Origin: Dastarcus helophoroides
Lineage: Eukaryota; Arthropoda; Insecta; Coleoptera; Bothrideridae
DNA length: 64,000 nucleotides
Reading direction: 5' to 3'
Assembly (NCBI GenBank): GCA_028583605.1
Contig: CM053328.1
Location: forward strand, 13,815,086-13,879,085
Shown: in pieces, positions 1 through 12,045 of the stretch
Layout of the letters: each line of letters starts with the position of its first letter
Numbering within the stretch: the stretch's first letter is position 1
Made by a program: the position numbers and the translations under genes
Notes under the pieces: generated by a model
Told to the model about the DNA's origin: nothing
Seen by the model: only the letters and a program-made list of their open reading frames with translations
Database searches by the model: none

Positions 1-1047
1 TTCTTGCGAAGTAGCGTTATTTTCATTCATGTTTGATTGGCGTTTCCTTTGGCAATTACTCTTTCCACAATTCTAAATTTTCAATAACCTTCCGTTGAGG
101 ATTGGCAATCTTTTGATCCAAGCAACGATTGCGTTAGATATTTGTTTGTCAATCGCTGTTTGTGACTCAACACTGAAAAACACTTAAAACTATCTTAAGA
201 TTTAAAACGGTGTTAAACTAAATAACATGATTATTCTAAAGTTTTTACTTTTGGGCAGGGTTATTCTCTGCCCGTCGTCAGAAAATCAATATAATTTTTT
301 TTTCCTACAATTTTCTTAACAAAAAGTTACTGAAAATATAGACTTGTGAAAAGAGTAAAAATCCCAAAGTTTATTTAAAAATTCAAGTTTTAGTGTAATA
401 AAATAAACAACTGAATTTTTGAAATTAAGGTCAAAATTTGGAATTAAAACAAAAATATTGCTTTGAATTTTCCAGTTACAAATTTCAGGTTTAAAGTTTC
501 TTCTATAGAAAAAGTTTATTTTAAAAATATCTAGTCTAAGTAAATTCCAAATTTCTATAACAGTAAAATTTTTAAGCTTAATCGTTATAGTACTTAATGA
601 GTACACTATAATATATATTAATTTCGTGATTGTACCTCAAATAAACTATTAAAAAAAATTTAATTATTTCTTTTATTTATTTTTTGGGTAGCTCCAATTA
701 ATAAAAAATTATGAAAAAAATATATAATATACTTTGACATATTAGCTATAATATGCCGTTGATTTCATTTTTCTAACTTATTTAGTTCATAACATATAAA
801 AAATTTTAAAAATTTTGTTGAATTGAATTTTTTTTAATATCTCGCAGTCACCTTGAAATTTTGAGCCCAAATACACATGAATTTTATTCAACGTTTAAGA
901 CGCAATTTTGAGAAAAAGGCTGACTTTTCGATGCCAATTTGAAATCTTGGAAAAAAGTCGTAATTTGTATATGAAAAGGAACTTTTGAAAAAAAATCGAA
1001 ATTTCAAGAAAAAACTTAGGATTCTCGTAATGTTTTCTTTTGTTTGG
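1..1047. other. AT-rich intergenic sequence, no gene seen
   Basis: No splice-bordered exon, RNA gene or recognisable protein domain is visible. The open frames are short and made of lysine, phenylalanine, asparagine and isoleucine, as random AT-rich DNA gives. From about 895 the sequence turns into the degenerate AAGTCGAAATTTTC-type filler that runs up to the Penelope terminus. Confidence 0.6.
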
Positions 1048-1138
1048 TGAAACGGACTGGTCCTTGGTTATCTTCAAAAATTAAGATACAAACGTTGTCC
1101 CATGAAACCAAGAAAGATTAAAAAACACAACAAAGTTT

Positions 1139-1180
1139 GCTCTAGCGCGTTTCGTTAGCCAAGCTATCATCTTCAGGGAA
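1139..1180 (-). ncRNA. Degenerate hammerhead-like ribozyme motif
   Basis: The minus strand has CTGAAGA, a short stem with one mismatch (GATAGC against GCTAAC), a TTG loop, GAAACGCGC and AGAG. This is the layout of the intact copy at 15085-15125. The residue matching U16.1 is C, which breaks the stem III closing pair, so activity is unlikely. Confidence 0.4.
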
Positions 1181-1183
1181 TTA

Positions 1184-1191
1184 CTAACACC
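1184..1191. repeat. 8-bp target site duplication (left) of hAT-like element
   Basis: CTAACACC here is repeated exactly at 4718-4725. An 8-bp duplication fits hAT superfamily insertion. Confidence 0.75.
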
Positions 1192-4100
1192 TAGGGATAT
1201 TTGATATACATCGATGTTTCGAAAATATTTGATATTTCCATTAAAAACATCAAATAGTATTCGAAATTTTGCAAAGCAAAGAAATATCGGAAATATCGAT
1301 ATATTTTCATACGATGCATCGATAGTGTGTCGTTGGAAAGTTCCAGGTGTGTCGCCAAAATAGGAGATAACAATTTAAAAATGAATAATAGTAACATTTT
1401 TTTTAGTCATCAAAATTATTTGAGAAGCAGCCATGAGGATCTTTTTTTTTCAGAAATTTATTGGGCACGATCATTTTGAAAATATGGGTGTATCTATGTT
1501 TTAACATCGATGGTAAAACGTAAAAAATATCGATACATCGTTTAGTTTCTAAACGATGTTTGAAAAATCGATGTATCGCATCGCGACAGAATTAGCGTCA
1601 TCTGTTGCATAGAATTTATGGGACAAAAGTCCATACCAGCCACCTGAAGGCGACAGTGTGCTTAAATTTTAAAAGAAAAGTTAATAGTTTAATAAAAGTT
1701 TTTTGAAAATTAACTTTGAAAAATCGAAAACATTAAATGCATTTGCTGAAATTTCGATTTTAAATTCACATTTATTCATTATTTATCTAGTAGTTGTTAT
1801 TTTAAATTTTCGGCCAAAAAGAAAAAAAATCCAGTTTTTATCAAAATTTCTAGTTTAAAGTTAAAATTTTCAGTTTCTTTAAGAAAAATTTGTTCGACTT
1901 TTTTGTTTATTTTTGTCTCTACAAAAAAAGAGAAAGCAGAAAAAAAATATCATTTTTAAAAGAGTGTAATTTTTGAATTTGAAAAGTTAAAGTTTTTAAA
2001 TAGAAATCAAAACAAAATTCTCAAAATTTCAAACCAAACTTCCAAATTTGAAATATTTGAGAAAAAATTAATTTTTAAGTAAAACAATGTTAATACCCAC
2101 TGTACTAGAAATGAGAAATTTTTATGAAAATTCCATGTTTCAATTTGAAAATTGCATATTTTTTAATTCAAAATTTTCTTATTAATCTCGAATAGGTCCC
2201 AATATTTTGTTTTAAACCAAATTCTATTTTTATAAACTTTAGTTTCTTTCCGATATTTGACCTTTTTTCCCAATTCTCAATTTAATCTTGAATTTTTATC
2301 GAAAAGTAGAAGATTTTTTATAAACATTTGAGATTAAAGTGGACATTTTTGAAATTTCGAGTTTATCTTTTATACGTTAAAATGTTTGTCCAATGTTCGT
2401 CTGTGATTTCGAAACTTTAAAAAATTTAATCTCTAAAAGAAATTTTCGATTTTATAAATATTTTTAAACAATTTAATTTAAAAAATTAGAATTATTCAAA
2501 ATATTCACTTTTCTTAGAAATCTTGACTTTTTATTGAAAACTTAAATTTTACGAAAATATCGATATTTTTCAAAATTTTGATATTTTCTCAAAATTCGTA
2601 TTTTTCAAGCTTTCAATTTTTTCAAAAATTTGGAATTTTTTGAAAATGTTTTTTAAAAAATTCGAATTATTTTGAAAATTTTGACCTTTTTAAAAATTAG
2701 TAGGACTCCAAAAATGTTCAAAATTCGGTATTTATTTGTTCAAAACTTCGCTTTTAAAATTCCAACTTTTTTAAAGTTTGGCATTCTAAAATCTAGTTTA
2801 ACTTTTTTAAAAGGTCCGATTTTTTTTTAATTTCGACCCTTTTTTGAAAATTTTGAATGCTGCTTATTGAAAATATAAATTTTTTAAATTTTTTTTTTAA
2901 ATTTCAAAATATTAACGTTAAATTTCTTTTTTTTTTTAATTTTTGAAAATTCAAATTTTTTTCTAATCACAATTTTTTTTTAATTTTGATTTTTTTTTGT
3001 TCACCAATACATTTTTTTCTCGAAAATGTTGGCGTTTTTCAAAAAATTTCATTTTTTAATAAAAAAGATTTTAATTTTTCCTGAAAATTTCAGAATTTTT
3101 TTAACTTGTCCAATTTTCTTGAAAATTTTGACTTTTGCAATTTTCGAGATCTCAGTAGTTTGTCCTTTTTAAAGTTTTGACTATTTTTTAAAATTTCGAC
3201 CCTTTTTAAAAATCTTTACTTTGTTCAAAATTATAATTTATTTTCAAATGAAATTAGTATGACTAGATATTTCATTTTTTTGAAAATTTCGATTTTTAAA
3301 ATCTTTTTAAAATGTTGTCTTCAAGTTTTTTACTATTTCTCAAAGTTGCAACTCTTTTTAAAATATCGAATTTTTCAGAATTTCCACATTTTTGGAACCT
3401 TTTTATTGAAAATTTCAACTTTTTTATGAAAATATCGATTTCTAAATTTCGCCTATTAAAATTTTAATTCAAAATTCGTATGTTAAAATTTAGACTTTTT
3501 AGAAAATTTGAATTTTTTGAAAATTTCGTTTTTTTAAAAATGTCGAATTCATTTAACGAAATTTTTAAAATTCGATATTTTCTCAAAGCTTCGCTGCTTT
3601 TGAAAATTCCGATTTTTATAAATTTTGACATTTTTACAATATTTGGCCTGATTTTTTAAAAGAATATTATCAAAATTTCGAAATATTTTGAAAAACATGA
3701 TTTTTTTTGAAAATTTAATTTTTTTTTAAAAACTTTAACATTTTTTAAAATTTAAACTATAAAATTAGCTCAAGAACTCTTTTCTTCAAATCCCCAATTT
3801 AACCTTGAATTTTTATCAACAATTCGAGAATGTAATCTTGAAATGTCTACTTTAAAATTTTAATCTTCGGTTCAAAAAACGTAGATTTCCAGTTTTAAGT
3901 CAAAATTTGGAAGAATCAATAAATAAAAAATAATATAGGTTTCAATTCGGAAGGAAAATAATTGTCATTCATAAAAAATAATTAAAGAAATTAGGCGAAA
4001 AAAGGCCATTAATTTAAAAAAATGGTTTAGAAACTTCGAGTTTAGAGACGAAATTTCAAGTTTCTTCTCAAAATTTCAACTCTCGTAATATTGACTTTTT

Positions 4101-4717
4101 TCTCCAAATGCCAAAATTAATATCAAAATCTCCAAGTTTTTCTCGAAATTTAAAAAAAAGGTAAAAGTTTCGGGTTTACCTATAGTCAAAATTTCGAAAT
4201 TAAAGTCGAAATTTGGACTTTTATCTCAGAATTTCTGCAAAAAAGTCGGAATTTCATGTTATAGGCGAAGTTTTGAGAAAGAAGTTGAATTTTTGACAAA
4301 AAAGCAAAATGTCGAGACTAAAGTTAAAATTGCAATTTTAAATTCAAAATTTCCAAAGAACAGTCGAAATTTTACCGTTAAACTTGAAATTTCTAAAAAA
4401 AAATTTTTTTAAGTTGAGGTCCTTGCTGCACTTTCGTAATTTTGACTTATTAAATCCGCAATTAACTACTTAAAAAACATCGGAAGAGCATCGATGCATC
4501 ATTACCGAAAACTGATGTTTGAGACATCGGTAATTCATTAAAAAAATATCGATACTTTTTTGAACGATATTGCAGCCCTAAACACTGATTGGATTAAAGT
4601 ATTCGATATTTAAAAATATCGATGTTAGGGAATCGATGTATCGAAACAATATCGATTATACTTTCGATGTATTACATCGAATAAAAGCATCGATATATTT
4701 TCCAATTGGACACTCTA
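1192..4717. mobile_element. Non-autonomous hAT-like element (3.5 kb)
   Basis: The element begins TAGGGATATTTGATATACAT and ends with CATCGATATATTTTCC followed by ...CACTCTA. It is flanked by perfect 8-bp duplications. Both terminal regions (about 1192-1620 and 4480-4717) are dense in ATCGATG and ATATCGAT words on both strands, giving imperfect subterminal inverted repeats. No transposase frame is seen. The interior, about 1630-4440, is AT-rich degenerate filler (TTTTGAAAATTTCGAC-like words). It sits inside a Penelope remnant, which dates it as younger. hAT is inferred from the duplication length and TAG...CTA ends. Confidence 0.65.
1630..4440. repeat. AT-rich degenerate TTTCGAC filler
   Basis: The stretch consists of short, imperfectly repeated words such as TTTTTGAAAATTTCGAC, AAATTTCGACTTTTT and variants with long T runs. 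There is no open frame of note. From about 4030 to 4390 the complementary orientation (AAAGTCGAAATTT) appears. The same vocabulary fills many other stretches of the window. Confidence 0.7.
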
Positions 4718-4725
4718 CTAACACC
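4718..4725. repeat. 8-bp target site duplication (right) of hAT-like element
   Basis: CTAACACC matches 1184-1191 exactly. Confidence 0.75.
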
Positions 4726-5135
4726 TAATTCTAAAATTAATCCGTATATGCCAAGAATATTTACTTCGTGCATGATCGACCGCATTCGATCGCGCATACA
4801 AATCGCAGTGTCACAATTCCTTATCTATCAACTTTAACTAAATATTTTTAACAGAGATGAGTGGCCTAATGGCCCAGCGCAACCATTCATAAGGTTGCCT
4901 CCAGACCTATGGATGGCTAAGATTTCACATGCATTTAATATAGAAGTCTTATTTACTACTCTTAACAGTTTAATATTATTATCTATTCTATGATATAATT
5001 CAAAAGCATGTCGAGCCACACTTGACTTCTCAGTTCTTCCGTACCTCATATGAGCCAAATGCTCCTTCAGTCTGATTTTAAGAGATCGTCTAGTCTGCCC
5101 TTGGTTTCAGGGGACAACATTTGTATTTCAATTTT
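4726..5135 (-). mobile_element. Penelope-like element, endonuclease-proximal part
   Basis: On the minus strand, a GIY-YIG endonuclease C-terminal remnant (5099 to 4834) runs into a short 3' region (4833-4726), which continues at 1191 once the inserted element is removed. At 5100-5135 the sequence switches to a plus-strand copy of the Penelope terminal box (CTTGGTTTCAGGGGACAAC). The copy is therefore truncated inside the endonuclease and capped by an inverted piece of its own terminus. Confidence 0.75.
4834..5099 (-). pseudogene. Penelope GIY-YIG endonuclease C-terminal remnant
   Basis: About 88 codons remain. The frame opens at the sequence reading GQTRRSLKIRLKEH, the motif downstream of the GIY-YIG core in Penelope endonucleases. 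It continues through SSVARHAFELYHRIDN, the conserved His region, and ends shortly after the usual GGNLMN-like tail. Reverse transcriptase and the GIY-YIG start are missing. In intact PLEs this domain nicks target DNA to prime reverse transcription. The reading frame is open without a stop over its length, but it is joined abruptly to repeat sequence at 5100. Confidence 0.8.
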
Positions 5136-6300
5136 TTTTAAATGTTTAGAAAAAAATTGAGAAATACGAAGAAAAAATTAATTTTTTAAACGAAATTTCA
5201 AGAAAAAGGTTGACAGTTTTTTGAAATTTAGGAAGCTTATTATATTTAGAAAAAAAAGGCAAAATATTACATAAATATGAAGTTCTGAAAGTAATGTAGA
5301 AATATGGAAAAAGCTTTAAATTCTCGAATTATAGAATTTAAAAATTTCGTGTATATTCTTAATTTTTAAGAAAAAGTAAAATTTAGAAGAACACTCTCAA
5401 TTTACAAAAAAGTATAATTTAACATGAAGATTCAAGAGATAACCCGAAATGTAGATGTTAATCGATTCGTCTTTTACCTTTATTTTCGCATTTTACTCGC
5501 AATGCTCTAAAGCCATAATAAGGTCGTCCTTTTGGAGTGGAATGAATAAAAAAAATCCTAAAACTGTAAAAAAAATAAATAACTGCAACCACGAGAAAAT
5601 AAGCTAAACATTTCAATAAAAATTCTGGTTCTAATTTTACTGAAATTTTATTTCGTAAAGATTTAACCGAAATTCTAAACGGTTTCTCATACAAACTGCA
5701 AGATGCTTTTAATATTTTCTTTATAAACTTCGAGTTACTAATGTCTACTTTAATCTTTAAATTTCGACTTTTTTAAATATATATTGAGACTGAAATTTTC
5801 TTTAATGAAATTTTGATTTAAAAATTTTACTTTTAATCTAACAATATCCAAAACCTTTAAATTTCGAGAGGCTTTTTGTGTTTTGACTTTAATATCTTTT
5901 ATAAATACAGATGTTAAACAGAATGTTTACAATGTATTTTGAGATCCTGACAAAATTCGATTTTTTTCTCAAAATTTCGAAATAAAATCTATAAACTTCA
6001 ATTTTTTTGAATTAATTTCAAGTCGCATCTAGAGGGCTATGGAGAATTACGATATTTTCTGAAAAGTCTTAGCAAATTTATTTGGATTCATTTTCGAAAT
6101 TTCAACAAAACATTGACATTTTGAAATAAAATTGAATATTGAAAAAACAATTAAATTTATTCTCAAAAAAATCCAAACTAAGCTACTTACACTAGCAATC
6201 TAACAATAAGTTTTGATTGCTTGAATTTAATAATTTAACGTTATGCAAATTACATTTAGGCTTGTGCATTTTTAGTATTTATCGTTGGAATTTTACTAAG
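5136..6300. repeat. AT-rich degenerate filler
   Basis: The sequence is the GAAATTTCAAGAAAAAGGTTGAC-like vocabulary, mostly in the orientation opposite to 2.4-3.7 kb. A 78-codon minus-strand frame (5458-5694) has a hydrophobic stretch but no recognisable domain and AT-driven composition. I do not call it a gene. Confidence 0.5.
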
Positions 6301-8140
6301 CTTTGAAAGAATATAAGATAAACTTCGAGTTATTCGACCAAAAAACAGAAGTCGTTCGGAGAGAGTGCAAACCATATTTCACAAAGATGTCAATAATTTT
6401 GTGGACAAAACAAGCAGTTCAGGTCGCCTTGCAAAGAAAACAGTTGTATCGATTTCTAATAAAATGCCGCCTAAAAGATTCGTCCTGAAATCGCGATATT
6501 TCCCGGAAGTAACTCACAGATAAGGCGACTTCTTATCAACGTTAGTATAACTTCGTAACTGACAACGCAAAGTAATTTCAATCATAGAAATATTTTGAAT
6601 AGAAGTTGTATCTTTTGACAGTTTAAAAGGCCGCTACCCTTTAACTCATTGGTGGGGCACATTTCCTCTGAACATTTTACTCCCCCGTTTAAATATTTGA
6701 TCATATTCAATTCTACATATACAACGTTTGTGCATTTTCGACAAAAAAAAAACCTTTTTCTTTTTTTCGTTCGTTATTCGCAGAATTATTGGGTTTCGTC
6801 AGAAGATAATTAAATGGGAAAACGCGTAAAACACAAGTGATAATCTTGTTAGGAAACTCAAAAATGGTAGCGAGAATACCGGTAGATTTATGATTAGTTT
6901 TGACATTAATTTAACAAATAACGCTCTCGCATGCTCCCGGAAATTCCCCAAAGAACATAGTGCCAAAGTAGAAAAATAACTGAAGAAGAAATGCACATAA
7001 ATCGTGCTATTCCGCTGAGGTTGCTCCAGAGGGAATTCGATGCCACCCGAAACTGTAGGGAACGGATTTGTTTTTATTAAGAATCTATTTGAAGTCGACT
7101 TACTTCGTACAAAAATCGCAGCAGTGTTCCCTTATTTGCCCTAATGAGGTACTTTTATTTTAATGAGATAACATTTTATTCATGGTTTAGTTAGTAGGGA
7201 TGGCACGAAAGATTTATGAAAACGTAAATATTTGTAGCGTTGTGAAATTAAAAAAGAAACTTCGACCTAAGACCTAAGGCAAATAAAACTTGAGCTCTTA
7301 AGCAGTCGTTTAAACTGCGAAATTGCTCTGTTGAATAAGCGAATCTCCGTAAGCCTCAAATTGGATTATTAACCCCAATACACAAACAATAGACGAAAAC
7401 AAAACCCCGCGCGTTTGAAACGGAATATTAATCGATACTTGGATTTATACTCCTCGCTTTAACTCTATTTATTCAAAAGTGTATTGCTCTCTTATTTTTG
7501 AGTGGAATATTTTCGAATCGATGCTCCAGGTATCATAAGAAGCTTCTAGGCTTTAGAGGCTTTTAAAAACCCTGAAACTCACCCATAAAATTTCTAAAAC
7601 GGTGAAATTCTTCTGGAAGCTTTTACGAATCTCTTGTGGTTCTGAAGGCTTTCAACAAACTCCAAATGGTCTCGATTCAGAAAACTTTTAAAAAACATGT
7701 TGAGATTAAACGTTTAGGTTAAGACGTCGCAACAAGCTTTTGTGAATTTTTAAATAATATTTAGTGTTTAGAACGCCCATAAAACTCTAATGGGCTCTTT
7801 AAAGTATTTGCGAGTATAAAACTTGGAAATGTTGTTAGAGATTTGAGGGTTCTAAAAAAAAGCTTCCGGAGGCTCTTAACAAAACTAAAAATTCTTTGCA
7901 GATTTTAAAGTTTACATAATGACCCCTGAAACTTTTTAAAAAGGTCTTGTATTTTGTAAAACCAGTGGCTTACCCAGTGAGAAGCGATGAATAATTTATT
8001 AATTTTTTTTTAGTCGAATTTCATCAATTTTAATAACCACCCTTTTATTATTTATGCCATCGTGTAATCATACGTTCTGTTTTAATAGATTAACGATTAT
8101 TTACTTTATTTACTTATAAGAATTAGAGGAAATTTTACAC
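6301..8140. other. Intergenic sequence, no gene recognised
   Basis: Base composition is more balanced near 6600-7150, but no exon with convincing splice borders is visible. From about 7530 to 7950 short words (AAGCTTCTGGAGG-like, CCATAAAA, CTTTTAAAA) recur imperfectly, suggesting a worn tandem repeat. Confidence 0.4.
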
Positions 8141-9433
8141 TACTTTGCAAATGCAAGTCGTAATCAGTTGAAATTTTAAATTAAGAATTTTGAAATCAAA
8201 ATAAAATAAAAAAAGTTGAAGTTTTAGTTTTAGGAAAAAATATTGAGAAGAAAATCAAAAATTTTATTACAAACTAGAAAGTTTAGAAAAAATTACAATC
8301 CCAAAATTTTCCCGAAATTTGTGTTAAAAAAATCCGAATATTTAAATAGCAAGTTTACGGAGTTTTGGAGAAAAATTCAAATTTTCAGAGAAATTACATT
8401 ATAAAATCATTTGGAGATTTCGATCGAACTTCGATTTCAAAGTTGAAATTTTATAAAAAAGTATAATTTTTTTAATTTACCTATACAATAAAATGTATTA
8501 GAAAAAAGTGAAAATTTACAGAAAAAAAATTAAAATTTATGATAAATATATTCTCAAACAGAGTAAAATTGTAAGGACATTGAGGTGATTTTGATAAAAA
8601 AATTAAAGCCTAACATCCAATTTTTAATAGAAAAAGGCTTAAACTTCGAGAAACATTCAAATTGTACCAAAAATGGAAATAAACATTTAATACAAAATTT
8701 GGAATTAATATTAAGTTGACAAATATTATAGTTTAAAATTGTTTGTTAAAATTCAGAATTTTGTTAAAATTAAATCCATAGAATTTCAATTTTTTTTTGA
8801 AATTTTCATCTTTATAAGAAAATTTTTAATTTTACGTTACATTTTTTGCTAAATGATCACTTTATTAAATTTCTCAACTAAATTGCAATTTGGTTGCGTT
8901 TATTAATTTTTCTTAAAACTTAAATTTCAAAATAGAAATTTCGACTAATTATTTACGTATATTTTTCGAAATGCTTACGTTTGCCAATATTTGAAATTTA
9001 TACTTGCAATTCTTCTTTTCTAACATTTAGATTTTAAACCGATTTAAAAAACTTAACTATACAAAAAACCGAGTTTGATCTCAATATTTTTAACCTATAT
9101 AAGCTTAAATTTTACGAAAACTTCCCAATTTAGTATTTTTTTTACAAATTACGATTTGATTTATTAATTTCAAAATTACTTTTTTAATGACATTTTCCAA
9201 GAGAACTCGAAAATTAAAACTTAAAAAGAGAAAAAGAGATTTAATTGGCGCTCAAAATTATGACCAGAAACATTTTTTTTTGAAATGTCGATATTGAATT
9301 GGATGGTTTTTGCATAGTACTTTTTAAAGCATATAAATAAATCGAACAATTTTATAATTATAATAAACACCAAAATAATTAATTTTGTTGACAAATTTTT
9401 AAAAACATATTTAATTCAAATATTTGTCAATAG
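8141..9433. repeat. AT-rich degenerate filler
   Basis: Repeated AAATTTTGAAATCGAAG- and AAAAATTTCGACT-like words with long A and T runs. No coding or RNA feature is visible. Confidence 0.5.
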
Positions 9434-9441
9434 CTTTAAAT
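9434..9441. repeat. 8-bp target site duplication (left) of hAT MITE
   Basis: CTTTAAAT is repeated exactly at 9863-9870. Confidence 0.85.
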
Positions 9442-9862
9442 CAGGGGTTCCCAAACTTTTTTGATCATCGACCCTTATATAATTTTTTGAAACCTCCATC
9501 GAGCTCCATAAAAGTAATTTGCAGTTAATTAAAATAAACCGGTCTGTTAGGTAGGTAGGTACTGTGTGTGCATTTATGTTATGATTTTAAATAGTTATTA
9601 AAATAATTTTACATTGTTTAGCAATAGTTTTATGGAAAATATCTTAATATTTATTAAATAATAAGTAATTATAAATAAGTAAAATATCTACAAATTTATT
9701 GCTTCTTGATCAATAAGATGGGTGTGCCTGGTGTTTCGTTTTAAGGTTCGCTATTTAAATTTATTTTTCCTTCAACCTCCAATTGACCGCCTGGCTCAGA
9801 TCGACCCCTAATTTTGTTAATAGACCCCTGGGGGTCTATATAGACCACTTTGGGGACCTCTG
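9442..9862. mobile_element. hAT-family MITE (421 bp)
   Basis: The ends are CAGGGGTTCCCAAACTTTTT and, on the opposite strand, CAGAGGTCCCCAAAGTGG. These are imperfect terminal inverted repeats of the CAGGGGTTCCCAAA class common in hAT elements. The flanks carry an exact 8-bp duplication. There is no transposase and the interior is AT-rich. Near the right end GACCCCTGGGGGTC forms a local palindrome. Confidence 0.88.
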
Positions 9863-9870
9863 CTTTAAAT
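9863..9870. repeat. 8-bp target site duplication (right) of hAT MITE
   Basis: CTTTAAAT matches 9434-9441. The Jockey remnant starts directly after it. Confidence 0.85.
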
Positions 9871-9895
9871 TACTACAACGCTGGTAAAACCAAAG

Positions 9896-10560
9896 ATGCA
9901 CACCTCGGGAAATAGCAAATCCAGCTGCCTGAAAGTGGTATCCTGGAAAAGAGAAAGGAGATCAAATAAAATATTAGAATTAAAACAATTTCTAATAGAG
10001 CACAATGTAGACATGCTTTTTCTGAGTGAAGCTATACAGAACGGAAGCGACAAGGTAAAAACACCAGAAATAGAAGAAGGGTAGAGAGGAACAACAATAC
10101 TAGTAAAAAGAAACCTAGATCACTTCACTCCAAAGCAGCCGGAAACAAGTCACTTAGAGAATAATATGGTGTCAGTTAGAATGGAATATAACAAAGAAAT
10201 TAGAATAGCATCGGCATACATCCCACCGAATAAATTAGTTCATGGAGAAATTTTTAAAAAATATTTATTGCAAACGAAACAACGTGAATAGCAGGATATT
10301 TTAACCCAAAACATCTGCAATAGAACTGCAGAGGAGCAAGGAATACCAAAAGCACAGCGCTGGAAAAATATGACACTGAAAATAACATAGATGTTTTGGC
10401 TTCCAGGGAACCAACACATTATGGCCATATAGGAGGACCTGACATACTGGATGTGGGAATATTCAAGAACATAACCTCAATTATCTAAATATATACAAAA
10501 TCTAAATTAAGTTCAGATAATAATCCGATATTTATACAAAGAGGAGGAAAAGACTTATTG
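9896..10560 (+). pseudogene. Jockey endonuclease domain remnant
   Basis: The first open stretch (9896-10081) contains SSCLKVVSWKRERRSNKI followed by ELKQFLIEHNVDMLFLSEA, matching the N-terminal strand of LINE endonucleases, in which a WNARGL-type motif is usual. After a stop it continues in frame-shifted pieces: RIASAYIPPN near 10204-10233, a THYGHIGGPDILDVGI-like stretch near 10414-10460, and an SDNNPIF-like stretch near 10514-10535 where SDHNP is usual. The enzyme would nick target DNA; this copy cannot be translated whole. Confidence 0.75.
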
Positions 10561-11182
10561 AAAGAACAAGAGTTAGTTAAAAGAACTAACTGGCTAAAAT
10601 ACAAAAGCTATTTTAAGGAAAACCTGGCAATAATGGAGGAGATATCAAATAATAATGAATTGGGAACAATTGTTAAAAAGATACAAGAAAATATTCTAAA
10701 TGCTGTCAGCGTGGCGACGTATTAAGAAAGACGAGATTATAGAAGAAGTAATCGCTATATAAAAGAATTAGCAAGAGAGAAAAACAAGCTAAGGAAAAAG
10801 TATCACATAACACTTGATCCTCAAGATAAGAAAAATATGAACAGAGCACAGACTGGACGTTGAGGCAGCAGAGGAATGCAGAATGGGACAGAAAACTAGA
10901 AGAAGTAATAGTGCAAGATAATTCCCTTTGGCAATTATACAAAATTCTAAAAAAGAAAAGAACTTAAACTCCTTGTATGCACTCCAAGGGGAACAGTGTA
11001 TACCCCGGAAGAAAAAGCGGAAGCTCTGACTGACCACTTGGAATAGCAATGCCACTCTAGCTACAGAAAATACAATGAACAACAAGTAACACAAGTGAAC
11101 AAGCTACTGAGTCAAAAAGCAGAAGCAAATAAGGATGAAGAACCAATAAGGGAAACAAATGTAGACGATAATCAAGAATATA

Positions 11183-11822
11183 GTGAGGAAAAAAGCCCCA
11201 GGAATCGATCAAATCTCAACTCTGGTCATAAAGAATCTCCCGGAAGTAGAGATTGAAGACATCAAGAAAATTATGTGCTCGACAATAAAAATGGAACACT
11301 TTTCTAGCATATGGAAATTTGCCCAGGTAGTGATGATTCCAAATACGGGAAAAGACCCCACATATCCCCAAAATCAAAGACCAATAAGTCTTCTCCAAGC
11401 CATAGGTAAAGTGGCAGAAAAAATAATCTGCTTAAGATTGCAAGAAGAATTGGAAAGATTAGAGGTAATAACGGAAAAACAATTTGGATTTAAGACGGAA
11501 CACAGCACCACACAACAAGTGTTGAGGTTGGTCGAAGAAGTTGCGCAAGGATTTAACGGTAAACAGTCTGTTTAGATGTTGTCAAGGCTTTTGACAAAAT
11601 CTGCCATAAAGGATTATTATATAAAATGCATAGAGCGAATATCAATCTCAAAATAACAGGAATAATGCAATCCTATTTGGAGAACTGGAAATTTGAAGTA
11701 AAACTAGATAAAAAAAATAAGAACTGGGGTTCCACAAGACTCAGTTCTAGGCCCCACTCTATTTAACATACATATGTATGATATTTCCAATCAAAACGGA
11801 GTCAAGATATGCGGATGAGACA
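11183..11822 (+). pseudogene. Jockey reverse transcriptase core, broken
   Basis: The 130-codon frame at 11183-11575 starts with KKAPGIDQIS, then RPISLLQAIGKVAEKI, then FGFKTEHSTTQQV, which are standard LINE RT blocks. After a stop at 11573 the next block, VVKAFDKICHKGLLYKM, follows in the same region, where an FD motif carries the first catalytic Asp. The palm box at 11808-11819 reads YADE instead of YADD, so the second aspartate of the pair is lost. Several frameshifts separate the pieces. Confidence 0.85.
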
Positions 11823-12045
11823 GCGATTCTAGAAAAGCATAGAAAACAGGAAATAATTGTAAGAAGATTGCAAGAAGCACTATAACAAATGGAGGAATGG
11901 TTTGAGAAATAACGTATAAATGAGATTGGGGACAAAATTACAGCAACATACATGACAAAAAAAAAGGACACAGCCAGAGGGAAATTTAAATATTTTTAAT
12001 GAAGACATTCTGTGGACAGAAGAGGCAAAATATCTAGTAATAATC

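Larger units (their letters stand above)
1048..1191 (-). mobile_element. Penelope-like element terminus, distal part of a split copy
   Basis: On the minus strand this reads as a hammerhead-like motif, then GCAAACTTTGTTGTG, a CTTGGTTTCA box, and the outer end near 1048 (CCAAGGACCAGTCCGTTTC). The same ordered blocks recur at 15.1, 16.4-16.7, 17.8, 47.6 and 60.2 kb, so it is a repeat family. It joins the endonuclease remnant at 4726-5099: both sides share the 8-bp target duplication of the hAT-like element lying between them. The hammerhead core here is worn, with one stem II mismatch and the cleavage-site U changed to C. Assignment to Penelope rests on the linked GIY-YIG remnant. Confidence 0.75.

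Noticed and set aside
316..606. 96-codon minus-strand open frame
   Set aside because: Phe/Leu/Lys/Asn-rich, no domain, lies in AT-rich intergenic sequence; typical by-product of base composition.
5458..5694. 78-codon minus-strand frame with a hydrophobic segment
   Set aside because: The membrane-like stretch is explained by T-rich codons; no homology recognised and flanked by filler.
6799..6996. 65-codon minus-strand frame, Phe/Leu/Ser-rich
   Set aside because: No domain; complementary to ordinary intergenic sequence.
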